This document shows positions 23,107-31,130 of a stretch of DNA of 64,000 bases, piece after piece (positions within the stretch are counted from its first letter, which is position 1; each line of letters opens with the position of its first letter). The translations under genes and the position numbers were made by a program. This DNA comes from SAR202 cluster bacterium (lineage in GTDB: Bacteria > Chloroflexota > Dehalococcoidia > Lucifugimonadales > Lucifugimonadaceae), in NCBI GenBank assembly GCA_016872495.1, contig VGZT01000007.1, positions 1 through 64,000 on the forward strand. The letters run 5' to 3'. The notes beneath the pieces are model-generated. The model saw only the letters and a program-made list of their open reading frames with translations, was not told the DNA's origin and did no database searches.

Positions 23107-23974
23107 CCCCGGCCGCGCCGGGATACTGGGATTCGGTGGCGAGCCTGCAGTGATCTCGGTGACGTCCCTGGACACACGCGAGGGCGCCGCAACGGCGGTA
23201 CGTGCCGCTCCACGCACCGAAATCGAGCCCCCTCGTCGACGCAATGAAGCGCCGGTCGCGATGCCCGCTGAAACCGATGATGACGACGACGCGGATGACG
23301 ATGAAGACCGCGACGAATTCGATTCCGACGAGGACGGCGACGACGAGGCGGTCGCGTCCGATGACGACGATGAGGTCGACGAGACCGATTCCGACGATGA
23401 CGACGACGTAGAGGACGACGAGCACCGGCAGGAATCTGCCGACGAGCCGCACAGCCCCCGCACGCAGCGTGAGCGGGCGCCGGTGGCGGTTGCCGACCGT
23501 CCGCAGGGCGAGCCCGATCCAGAAGCCGAACAGCTGGCGACCGAGATCCTGGACTTCTTCCTTGGCACGATGGGCGTCGTGGCCACGACCTTCATCCGCG
23601 AGGACTCGCCCGAAGGCGTCACCGCGTTCGAGATCGAGGGCGAGGACGCAGGCCTCCTGATCGGCCGCCGCGGCGAGACGTTGCAGGCCCTCCAGTTCCT
23701 CGTGAACCTGATCGTCAACAAGCAACTCGACCGGCAGGTCTACATCACGATCGATGTGGAAGGCTACCGGGAGCGCCGGCAGGAGTCGCTTCGCACGCTG
23801 GCCCAGCGGACCGCGTCGAAGGTGGCCGATTCGGGACGTCCGGTCCAGCTTCAGCCGATGCCTGCATCGGAGCGGCGTGTGATTCACATGACCCTGGCCG
23901 ATCATGCCGAGGTGCGGACCGAGAGCAAGGGCGATGGCGATCAGCGCCGGGTGGTGGTGCTGCCGAAGCGCTAG
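23003..23974 (+). CDS. jag: Jag/KhpB RNA-binding protein
   Basis: A 323-residue protein with the standard Jag order. The Jag_N domain is RQFTAKTVAEATDLALVTLG, then GRAGILGFGGEPA. A very acidic Asp/Glu-rich linker spans about residues 90-145. The KH-like domain is GLLIGRRGETLQALQFLVN and the R3H domain is YRERRQESLRTLAQRTASKV, ending with ERRVIHMTLADHAEV. It binds RNA in partnership with KhpA in other bacteria. The start lies inside yidC, and Jag_N requires it, so the overlap looks genuine. The linker is longer and more acidic than in many homologues. Confidence 0.92.
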   Translation: MATRQFTAKTVAEATDLALVTLGLKREEVEIAVVNPGRAGILGFGGEPAVISVTSLDTREGAATAVRAAPRTEIEPPRRRNEAPVAMPAETDDDDDADDDEDRDEFDSDEDGDDEAVASDDDDEVDETDSDDDDDVEDDEHRQESADEPHSPRTQRERAPVAVADRPQGEPDPEAEQLATEILDFFLGTMGVVATTFIREDSPEGVTAFEIEGEDAGLLIGRRGETLQALQFLVNLIVNKQLDRQVYITIDVEGYRERRQESLRTLAQRTASKVADSGRPVQLQPMPASERRVIHMTLADHAEVRTESKGDGDQRRVVVLPKR

Positions 23975-24104
23975 CCTGCGCTCGGTTTCCGTCCGGTCAG
24001 GGAGCGGCGCAGGCGGCCAGAATCCCCTCTGAGTGAACGAACGCTTGCCTGTGTACAATGCCGTGCGGCAGGCCTGATTCGGATTCACACTCGGAGCCTT
24101 TCGC

Positions 24105-25136
24105 GTGGACGCTTCCGAAGCCCCAATCCCCACCGGTATGGACAGGATCGAAACGCTCGGGCCGACCGTGCTCGACCAGATCTCCAGGGCCGTTTCAGAG
24201 GTCGTCGAGGCGACCGCGCGGGCGATCGTCAGCGTGCGCATCAGCCGCCCGGGACCCGTTCCGTCGCCCTCCAGCGTCAGCGCGCCCGGGATCGGGAGCG
24301 CCGGTTCGGGGGTCGTCATTGAGCCCGGCGGGCTCATCCTTACCAACGCCCACGTGGTCAGCCTCGCCAGTTCGGTGCGGGTTACGTTCAGCGACGGCCT
24401 GACGCTCCCCGCCGAAGTCGCCGGCAGCGATGCCGATACCGACCTGGCCCTGCTTCGGGTCCGGCAGAAGGGCCTGCCGCACCTTCACTGGGCGCTGCCA
24501 GAAACCATGCGGCCCGGCATCTTCGTGCTCACCCTGGGAAGGCCAGGCGGCGGGCAGATTGCGGTGACGACCGGAATCGTGAGCGCAATTGGCCGTACGC
24601 TGCGGGTGGCGTCTGGCGAGCTGCTCCAAAACGTGATCCAGACGACCGCCTCCTTGATCCCCGGCACCAGTGGGGGAGCGCTCGTCGATGCGAGGGGCCG
24701 CCTGGTCGGCCTGAACGTGGCCGCCCCCCTTCCAGCCGCGAGCGCGGTGGCATTCGCGATCCCCGCCGACACGGCGCAGTGGGTCACCGAGCGCCTGCTC
24801 GCGGATGGCCGGATCGTGCGGCGCAATCTGGGCTTTGCCGGCCAGGCGACGCCGGTGAACCCGTGCCTTGCGGGGCGAATCGGGCTCGCGATCACGCGCG
24901 GCGTCTCGGTCGAATATCTCGATACCGACGGTCCAGCCGAGCGCGCAGGGCTGGCGCGTAAGGACGTGATCGTCGAGATCGCCGGCCGTCCGGTACACGA
25001 CCTCGGGATGATCCAGCGGATCGTCGCCGAGCCGGACCTGAGCGACGCCCTTAGCGTGGTCGCTATCCGGGCCGACCGCCGCATCGACCTGATGCTCGAA
25101 CCACAGGACGCTTCTCCGGTCGCAGCCGGATCGTGA
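24105..25136 (+). CDS. HtrA/DegP-like trypsin-fold serine protease with PDZ domain
   Basis: A 343-residue protein with a complete catalytic triad: His in LILTNAHVVS (about residue 83), Asp in DADTDLALLRV (about 113) and Ser in IPGTSGGALVDARG (about 189). A C-terminal PDZ-like domain follows (VEYLDTDGPAERAGLARKDV). Unlike most HtrA proteins there is no hydrophobic signal or membrane anchor at the N-terminus, so it may be cytoplasmic or the start may be misjudged. The start is GTG 24105. It precedes the crotonase/acyl-CoA ligase genes by 12 bases and may be co-transcribed with them. Confidence 0.85.
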   Translation: MDASEAPIPTGMDRIETLGPTVLDQISRAVSEVVEATARAIVSVRISRPGPVPSPSSVSAPGIGSAGSGVVIEPGGLILTNAHVVSLASSVRVTFSDGLTLPAEVAGSDADTDLALLRVRQKGLPHLHWALPETMRPGIFVLTLGRPGGGQIAVTTGIVSAIGRTLRVASGELLQNVIQTTASLIPGTSGGALVDARGRLVGLNVAAPLPAASAVAFAIPADTAQWVTERLLADGRIVRRNLGFAGQATPVNPCLAGRIGLAITRGVSVEYLDTDGPAERAGLARKDVIVEIAGRPVHDLGMIQRIVAEPDLSDALSVVAIRADRRIDLMLEPQDASPVAAGS

Positions 25137-25148
25137 ACCGGTCCTGAT

Positions 25149-25895
25149 TTGGCCGGCCAAAGCCTGGTCGCCATCGAGGTCGCGCGTGGTGTCGCCCGCA
25201 TCGCGCTGCACGGCTCACGCGCAGGGTCACACGCGAACTTGCGGCTGGCCGAACAACTGCGTGCCACGCTTGAAGAGATCTCCGTCCTGGACACTGCGCG
25301 GGTCGTGCTGTTGAGTTCCGACGGACCAGATTTCTGGCGCGGCGGCGCTGGAAGGGTCGCGACCACAACGGACGTCAATCGATACCGCATCGCATCGCAC
25401 CTGGCGGCAGTGCCGCAGCCGGTGGTTGTTGCGATCCAGGGCCGCGCGTTCGACCAGGGACTGGAGTTTGCTCTCGCGGGTGACATCCGGATCGCGGCCG
25501 ACGACGCCCGATTCGCGCTCAGGCAGCTAACGAGGGGCCAGCTCCCGTTCGACGGGGGTACGCAACGCCTGTCGCGCGTGGTGAGACGGGGCGTCGCGAC
25601 CGACATGCTGCTCACCGGGCGGGAACTCACCGCAGCGGAAGCGCTCGCGTGCGGCCTGGTGAGCGAGGTTGTTGTTCCCGGCCGGCTGCTGGCCAGGGCG
25701 ATCGATATCGCAGAAGGTATCGCCATGCGCGGCGCCGCAGCCACCCGCTTCGCGCGCGAGGCCATCAGACGGGGCAGCGATCTGCGGCTGGACGACGGGA
25801 TGCGCCTGGAAGCCGACCTGAACTTTCTTCTCTTCCCGGACGAGGACCGCCGGGCTGGCCTGGATGCCTTCCGGAAACGACGCAAACGGACATGA
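25149..25895 (+). CDS. Divergent crotonase-family protein
   Basis: A 248-residue protein with the enoyl-CoA hydratase/isomerase fold: QPVVVAIQGRAFDQGLEFALAGDIRIAA region, FDGGTQRLSRVV, and ELTAAEALACGLVSEVV. One catalytic glutamate position (GLEFALAGD) is kept. The second, normally in a PE(x)LG motif, reads LRQLTRGQL, so the standard hydratase acid/base is missing. The oxyanion loop is also altered. It probably catalyses another crotonase reaction or is regulatory. TTG 25149 starts the frame, and the end overlaps the next crotonase gene by four bases (ATGA). Confidence 0.7.
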   Translation: MAGQSLVAIEVARGVARIALHGSRAGSHANLRLAEQLRATLEEISVLDTARVVLLSSDGPDFWRGGAGRVATTTDVNRYRIASHLAAVPQPVVVAIQGRAFDQGLEFALAGDIRIAADDARFALRQLTRGQLPFDGGTQRLSRVVRRGVATDMLLTGRELTAAEALACGLVSEVVVPGRLLARAIDIAEGIAMRGAAATRFAREAIRRGSDLRLDDGMRLEADLNFLLFPDEDRRAGLDAFRKRRKRT

Positions 25896-26614
25896 GCGCA
25901 GCTTTCAAGACGATCGAGTATCGGAAGGATGGCCCGCTCGCGTGGGTGATCCTGAACCGGCCCGACAAGGTAAACGCTTACAACCTCCAGATGCGGGACG
26001 ACCTCTGGGAGGTGCTCTTCGCGATCGAGGCCGATAGCGAGGTGAAAGCGGCCATCCTGTGCGGCAACGGAGAGCGCGGCTTCTGCGCGGGCGCCGATCT
26101 TTCCGAGTTCGGAACCGCTCCGTCACAGATCGCCGCTCGACGCGTGCGCTGGGAACGTGACGTGTTCGGGAAACTTGCCGCATTGCGTGTACCCTCGATC
26201 GCGGCGGTCCACGGGCACGTCATCGGCTCCGGCCTGGAACTTGCCCTGCTGTGCGACCTGCGGATCGCCGCGGCCGACGCGCAGTTCTCGATGCCCGAGA
26301 CGGGGCTGGGCCTGATCCCGGCGGCAGGCGGCACGCAAACGCTCGCCCGTGTCGTCGGTGTGCCCGCCGCGCTCGATATGATCCTGAGGGGCACGCTACT
26401 CGGCGCCAGCTCCGCGCTTGGGATCGGGCTGGTCGGCCGGGTCGTCGACCGCCAACGGCTGAGGCCGGCGGCAGAGGCGCTGGCGAGGAAGCTTGCTTCA
26501 ATCCCGCCGGACGTTCTTGCGCGCGGGCGTTCATGCATGGCGGCGGCTGAAAACCTACCGATCGATCTGGGGCTTGAGTTCGAGGCCAGGCAGGTACACG
26601 CTCTTCAGCAATGA
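25892..26614 (+). CDS. Enoyl-CoA hydratase/isomerase
   Basis: A 240-residue crotonase with canonical motifs: LNRPDKVNAYNLQMRDDL, the oxyanion CAGADLSEF, both catalytic glutamate regions (HVIGSGLELALLCDLRIA and MPETGLGLIPAAGGTQTLAR), and LGASSALGIGLVGRVV. It is likely to hydrate 2-enoyl-CoA in a beta-oxidation-like route. ATGA overlaps on both sides tie it to the preceding crotonase and the following acyl-CoA ligase in one operon. The exact substrate is not known. Confidence 0.85.
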   Translation: MSAAFKTIEYRKDGPLAWVILNRPDKVNAYNLQMRDDLWEVLFAIEADSEVKAAILCGNGERGFCAGADLSEFGTAPSQIAARRVRWERDVFGKLAALRVPSIAAVHGHVIGSGLELALLCDLRIAAADAQFSMPETGLGLIPAAGGTQTLARVVGVPAALDMILRGTLLGASSALGIGLVGRVVDRQRLRPAAEALARKLASIPPDVLARGRSCMAAAENLPIDLGLEFEARQVHALQQ

Positions 26615-28233
26615 ACACCCTCGATCTTCTGGAGATCGCTTCGTCGATCGTGCCGGACCGCATCGCCTTGCTGGAGAGCTCAGGCGATCAGCGGCAGGCC
26701 ACGTATTCCGAGTTGCGCATGCGGGTTGGTCGGCTGGCAAGTGCCATGGAGGGCCTCGGTGTGAAACGGGGCGACCGCGTCGCCCTTCTCGATGTGAACT
26801 CGCCGGCCCACGTGGAAACCTACTTCGCATGCGCCGCCATCGACGCCATCTTTGTACCGGTCAACTTCCGGGCGCGCCCGCGCGAGCTCGCCGGGATGCT
26901 GGCATCGGTGGAGCCAGCGCTCGTAGTCGCCTCGCCGAGATACGTGGATGTGGTCGACGAGGCCGTGAGGCAGGTGCGCCCCGGTGCCATACGGATGTCG
27001 ACCGGCCCGACGGGCGCACAGGGCTGGGTCGACTACGAAACGAAGCTGGCCGCGCGGGATCCCATGGATCGGCCGCCGGACGGTGGCGACGAATCCCCTA
27101 CGATGGTCATGTTCACTTCGGGGACCAGCGCCAGGCCACGCGGGGTCACGCTGACCCATTCGAGCTTCTGCTCCTACGTACTCGGAAATGTCACGCCCGC
27201 AGAACCGACCTCCGAGGAGCGGGTCGCCATTACCGTCCCGCTCTATCACATTGCGGGCGTACAGGTGTTGATGGCCGGTGTCTACGGAGGGCGCGTGCAC
27301 GTACTGCAGCCGCAGTTTGAGCCGGCGGCATGGATGCAGCTGGTCGAGCATCACCGCATATCCAGGGCGATGCTGGTCCCGACCATGATGCGTGCGGTGG
27401 TCGAGCACCCCGATTTCGACAGGTATGACCTGAGTTCACTCCGCTTCATCACCTACGGCGCCGCGGCGATGCCGGTCGACGTCCTCGAGAAGGCGATCGA
27501 GCGGTTCCCCAACGCGAGCTTCATCAACGCGTTCGGGCAGACCGAATCTGCGGCGACGATCACGATGCTCGGCCCCGAGGACCACCATCTCCGAGGAGAC
27601 CCGGTCGAGGTAGAGAAGAAGCGCCGCAGGCTGCGTTCGATCGGGAAGCCATTGCCAGATGTCGAAGTCCGGATCGTGGGAGAGTCTGGCAACGATGTGG
27701 CGCCCGGCGAGACCGGGGAGATCGTGGCGCGCGGCGCACGCATGATGAAGGGTTACTGGGGCAGCCCGGATGCGACCCGGACGGCGCTCCAGGGTGGCTG
27801 GCTGCATACGGGCGACCTCGGTTATCAGGACGGAGACGGGTACATCTTCCTGGCCGGCAGGGCTCGCGAGTTCATCAAGCGCGGCGGCGAGATCATCTCG
27901 CCTGAGGAGGTCGAGGAGGTACTCTCATCGCATCCGGCGGTCCTTGAAGCGGCGGTGATCGGGGTGCCTGATCGTGCCTGGGGGGAGGTCGTCCACGCGG
28001 TCGTTGCCCTGCGGCCGGGCGCGGCAGTGGCGGCAGCCGAGCTGATCGAACACTGCCGCAGGAGTATCGCCAGCTTCAAGAAGCCCGAACGCGTCCATTT
28101 CGTGGACCAGCTGCCGCGCACCCAGCTGGGCAAGATCATGCGATCGGAGCTGCGCGACCGGTTTGCGCCCCCTGCCGCGGCTTCGGGCCCGTGTCTGCCA
28201 GAATCCGGAACGAAGGGGCGCGCCAGCGAGTGA
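26611..28233 (+). CDS. AMP-forming acyl-CoA ligase
   Basis: A 540-residue member of the ANL adenylating superfamily. Motifs in order are the P-loop MFTSGTSARPRGVTLTH (Arg replaces the usual Lys), YGAAAMPVDVL, INAFGQTESAATITM, WLHTGDLGYQDGDGYIFLAG, the hinge REFIKRGGEIISPEEVE, and the catalytic C-terminal lysine in RTQLGKIMRSELR. It activates a carboxylic acid as an acyl-CoA using ATP. Its start overlaps the hydratase stop (ATGA). Substrate chain or ring type cannot be read from the sequence. Confidence 0.87.
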   Translation: MNTLDLLEIASSIVPDRIALLESSGDQRQATYSELRMRVGRLASAMEGLGVKRGDRVALLDVNSPAHVETYFACAAIDAIFVPVNFRARPRELAGMLASVEPALVVASPRYVDVVDEAVRQVRPGAIRMSTGPTGAQGWVDYETKLAARDPMDRPPDGGDESPTMVMFTSGTSARPRGVTLTHSSFCSYVLGNVTPAEPTSEERVAITVPLYHIAGVQVLMAGVYGGRVHVLQPQFEPAAWMQLVEHHRISRAMLVPTMMRAVVEHPDFDRYDLSSLRFITYGAAAMPVDVLEKAIERFPNASFINAFGQTESAATITMLGPEDHHLRGDPVEVEKKRRRLRSIGKPLPDVEVRIVGESGNDVAPGETGEIVARGARMMKGYWGSPDATRTALQGGWLHTGDLGYQDGDGYIFLAGRAREFIKRGGEIISPEEVEEVLSSHPAVLEAAVIGVPDRAWGEVVHAVVALRPGAAVAAAELIEHCRRSIASFKKPERVHFVDQLPRTQLGKIMRSELRDRFAPPAAASGPCLPESGTKGRASE

Positions 28234-29913
28234 ATGGACCAGATGATGACGGCTGGCGAACCAGCTGAGCCCGGGATCACCCCGATCCCGGTTCCTCCCG
28301 GCTTCCCGGTGAAGTGGGATACCGAGGAAGAAGCGAACCTGCTGTGGAGCTGGGACGAGTTCCACGCCCCGCTCCCGCGCTCGCCCATGAGCCAATCGCT
28401 CGCCGAGATCACGCGGGTGGGGATGAACCGGGCGACCCGGGAGACCGGGCGCTACACGTCTAGCCTGCGCAAGACCTTCAACGGTTACCCGTATTCGGCG
28501 GCGTTGCCGAAGGACGAGACCGCGGAAGACAAGCAGCTCAAGCAAGCCTTGATCGACAAGGCGATTGAAAGCGCGTGGGACCGGTGGCAGCACGAATGGG
28601 AGCCGAAGCTGGTCGCCGACCTGGAGCAGATGAAGTCGGTCGACCTTTCGAAAGGGTCCGATATTGCATTCCTTGCGACGCTCGACCGATTCCTGGCGCT
28701 GCACGGGGAGCACTGGTATCTGCATCACCTGATCGTGATGCCGACGATAGAGGCGGCGAGTCGCCTTGAGCAGGCCTACGTGGAGGCGGTCGGAGAGAAG
28801 GGAAAGGCGGACGCGCACAAGCTCCTCCATGGCACGGAAACGAAGACCGCCCGGTCGATTCGAGCGCTCGACGCGCTGGCCACGGCCAGCCGGAAGGCCC
28901 GGGGAGTCAAGGAGGCCGTCGACGATGCGCGGGACGTGGATGATCTGCGGCGTCGACTCGCGACCACGCCTGCCGGCCGGGCCTGGCGCCGCAGGTTTGA
29001 GGGCTACCTGTCCGAGTTCGGCTACCGCACCACCGGATTCGACTTCATCTATCCGACCTGGATCGAGGACCCGTCCTTCGTGCTGATGAATATCAGGGCA
29101 AGGGTCGCGAGCGGCGCGGCGGTGGATCTCTGGGCAAAGGGCCACCGGGAGTTGGGCGCGGAGCGCGCTCGCCTGCTGGCGGCAGTCGAGGAACGACTCG
29201 CCGCCGAGCCGGAGCGACTGGCCCGGTTCCGGCGGATATACGAGACGGCCCAGCGGCTCTGGCCGCTGAAGGAGGACCACTCCTTCTACATCGACCAGGC
29301 CAGCACTGCCCTGGTGCGACACGGCATCGCCGAGCTGGGCCGGCGCCTTGCAGGACACGGGCTGATAGCGCGTCCAGAGGACGTCTACTTCCTGGTGTTC
29401 GCCGAGGCGAGTGGCGCGCTGCGAAACAGCGCGACCCCTGGTACAAAGGCTGACGGACTCGACAGGCTGGCGCGCACCCGTCGAGCGGAACGCGAAGCAT
29501 GGTCGCGACTCAGACCTCCGAAGTACCTCGGGGCGTATCCAGCTGATTACAAGGGCGAGCGGGAATCATCTCCGGCCATCACGGAGGCGTTCCGCGAATT
29601 GCGTGGAACTGCGGCATCGGCGGGCAGCGGCACGGGTCGGGCGGTAGTAGTCATGTCCCCGGACGACTTCGACAAAGTCCGGAAGGGCGACGTACTGGTC
29701 TGCCGTTCCACGGCGCCAATGTGGACGCCGCTTTTCGAGATCGTCGCGGGGCTGGTTTCAGAAGCCGGCGGGATGCTTTCCCACCCTGCCGTAGTGGCCC
29801 GCGAGTTCGGACTGCCCGCGGCGGTCGGGGTGCGGGGCGCCACCGCTCTGATAAGGGACGGCCAGGTGATCAATGTGTCCGGGACCGAAGGGATTGTGCG
29901 GCTGGTCGAATGA
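28234..29913 (+). CDS. PEP-utilising enzyme with phosphohistidine swivelling domain (split PEP-synthase-like, part 1)
   Basis: A 559-residue protein. The N-terminal 440 residues are mainly helical and charged, resembling the middle domain of rifampicin phosphotransferase-like or phenylphosphate synthase proteins. The C-terminal about 90 residues are the phosphohistidine swivelling domain: VCRSTAPMWTPLFEIVAGLV then EAGGMLSHPAVVAREFGLP, with His517 as likely phosphorylation site. No ATP-grasp domain is present; it is encoded by the next gene. The two would together transfer a phosphoryl group from ATP to an acceptor. The start follows the ligase stop without a gap (TGA-ATG). The acceptor is unknown. 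Confidence 0.75.
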   Translation: MDQMMTAGEPAEPGITPIPVPPGFPVKWDTEEEANLLWSWDEFHAPLPRSPMSQSLAEITRVGMNRATRETGRYTSSLRKTFNGYPYSAALPKDETAEDKQLKQALIDKAIESAWDRWQHEWEPKLVADLEQMKSVDLSKGSDIAFLATLDRFLALHGEHWYLHHLIVMPTIEAASRLEQAYVEAVGEKGKADAHKLLHGTETKTARSIRALDALATASRKARGVKEAVDDARDVDDLRRRLATTPAGRAWRRRFEGYLSEFGYRTTGFDFIYPTWIEDPSFVLMNIRARVASGAAVDLWAKGHRELGAERARLLAAVEERLAAEPERLARFRRIYETAQRLWPLKEDHSFYIDQASTALVRHGIAELGRRLAGHGLIARPEDVYFLVFAEASGALRNSATPGTKADGLDRLARTRRAEREAWSRLRPPKYLGAYPADYKGERESSPAITEAFRELRGTAASAGSGTGRAVVVMSPDDFDKVRKGDVLVCRSTAPMWTPLFEIVAGLVSEAGGMLSHPAVVAREFGLPAAVGVRGATALIRDGQVINVSGTEGIVRLVE

Positions 29914-30016
29914 CTGCCCTTGCCCGGGCTCGCCGAGTCCGGTCGCGTCCGGGCGCGCTATTCAACATCGAGATGGACGCAGGCCGGCCGGCCTCGTCTC
30001 TACTTGAAAGCATGGG

Positions 30017-31048
30017 GTGCGAGGTGCCTCACCTGTGATCCCTGGCGCAGCGCGAGGTGGACACGAACGCCTGGTTGTGAACCTGGCGGAGGCCGCTGAC
30101 CCATCGCGCGCGGGTGGCAAGGGGCACGGCCTGTACTCGTTGTTGAAGCTCGGATTCAACGTGCCGCCCGGATTCGTCGTTACGAGCGCGGCCTACCGCC
30201 GAGCCGCCGCCGCCGCTGCGGTGCGGGCCGCCATCGGCACTTTTGAATCGCATGCAGCAGCCGCACGCGTGCCGTCCCCTCAGGCAAGCGCTGCCCTGGA
30301 AAGAGTCCGGTCGGCGTTCATCGACACCGCGATCGACGTTGAGGTCCGCGCGGAAATCGACGCCGCCTGGGAGCTTCTGGTCGAATCGGCGCCTGGAGAA
30401 ATCGTCGTCGCCTGCCGCTCCTCTGCGATTGGTGAGGACTCACGAGACGCCAGCTACGCGGGGCAACACGCGACGCGCCTGGGACTGCGCGACATCGCCG
30501 GTGTGCTCCGGGCGATCGGGGAGTGCTGGGCTTCCTACTGGACCGACCAGGCGGTCGCCTACCGTCGACGGGTCGGCGCCGGGCCGCTTGCCATGGCAGT
30601 TGTTGTTCAGCGCGTGATACGCGCCGAGCTATCCGGCGTCGCGTTCACGGTGAACCCGGTGACCGGGGATCCCGGGGAGGTCGTCGTTAACAGCACCTAC
30701 GGGCTTGGTGAGTCGGTGGTCTCGGGCAGTGTCACGCCCGACACTTACGTCGTCAGGAAGTCGGACGGCGAGCTGCTGGCGAGCGAGATCTCGGAATCGA
30801 AGTCGGTGATGCTTGAGGTCGGCAAGTCGGGCGGGACGGTCGAGCGGGCGGTTGAGCCCGCGCTCGCCGCAGCCTCATCGCTCTCTCCCGGGCAGCTGGC
30901 CGAAGTGGTGGCGAGGGCGATCGAGATCGAGTCCAGGTCTGGTTCCCCGCAGGATATCGAATGGGCGATCGAGAACGGCGAGCTGTTTCTACTCCAGGCG
31001 AGGCCCGTTACGACCACCTCCCCACGGTCGGGATCCCGAGGTCTTTGA
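30017..31048 (+). CDS. ATP-grasp (PPDK_N-like) subunit of a PEP-synthase-like enzyme (part 2)
   Basis: About 343 residues corresponding to the N-terminal ATP-binding domain of PEP synthase: AGGKGHGLYSLLKLGFNVPP, VACRSSAIGEDSRDASYAGQ, AELSGVAFTVNPVTGDPGEV and QDIEWAIENGELFLLQARPV. It lacks the histidine swivelling domain, which is supplied by the preceding gene. This division resembles the alpha and beta subunits of phenylphosphate synthase. The start is uncertain: GTG codons at 30017, 30035 and 30077 are all possible. It ends the operon, with an 82-base gap before the DUF1800 gene. Confidence 0.8.
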   Translation: MRGASPVIPGAARGGHERLVVNLAEAADPSRAGGKGHGLYSLLKLGFNVPPGFVVTSAAYRRAAAAAAVRAAIGTFESHAAAARVPSPQASAALERVRSAFIDTAIDVEVRAEIDAAWELLVESAPGEIVVACRSSAIGEDSRDASYAGQHATRLGLRDIAGVLRAIGECWASYWTDQAVAYRRRVGAGPLAMAVVVQRVIRAELSGVAFTVNPVTGDPGEVVVNSTYGLGESVVSGSVTPDTYVVRKSDGELLASEISESKSVMLEVGKSGGTVERAVEPALAAASSLSPGQLAEVVARAIEIESRSGSPQDIEWAIENGELFLLQARPVTTTSPRSGSRGL

Positions 31049-31130
31049 ACATGGCCGCCGACACGAGGGCCGTTATAAGATGCCACCGTTTCGCGCCTTG
31101 TGGCCCGGCTCCGTATCAGGAGGATTGGTT

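Noticed and set aside
24031-24059. Possible promoter before the HtrA-like gene (TACAAT)
   Set aside because: A -10-like hexamer is present but no acceptable -35 at 16-18 bases.
22913-24346. Minus-strand frame of 477 codons opposite yidC/jag
   Set aside because: Val/Ile-rich runs are the mirror of Jag's Asp/Glu linker codons. It has no family match and crosses three real genes.
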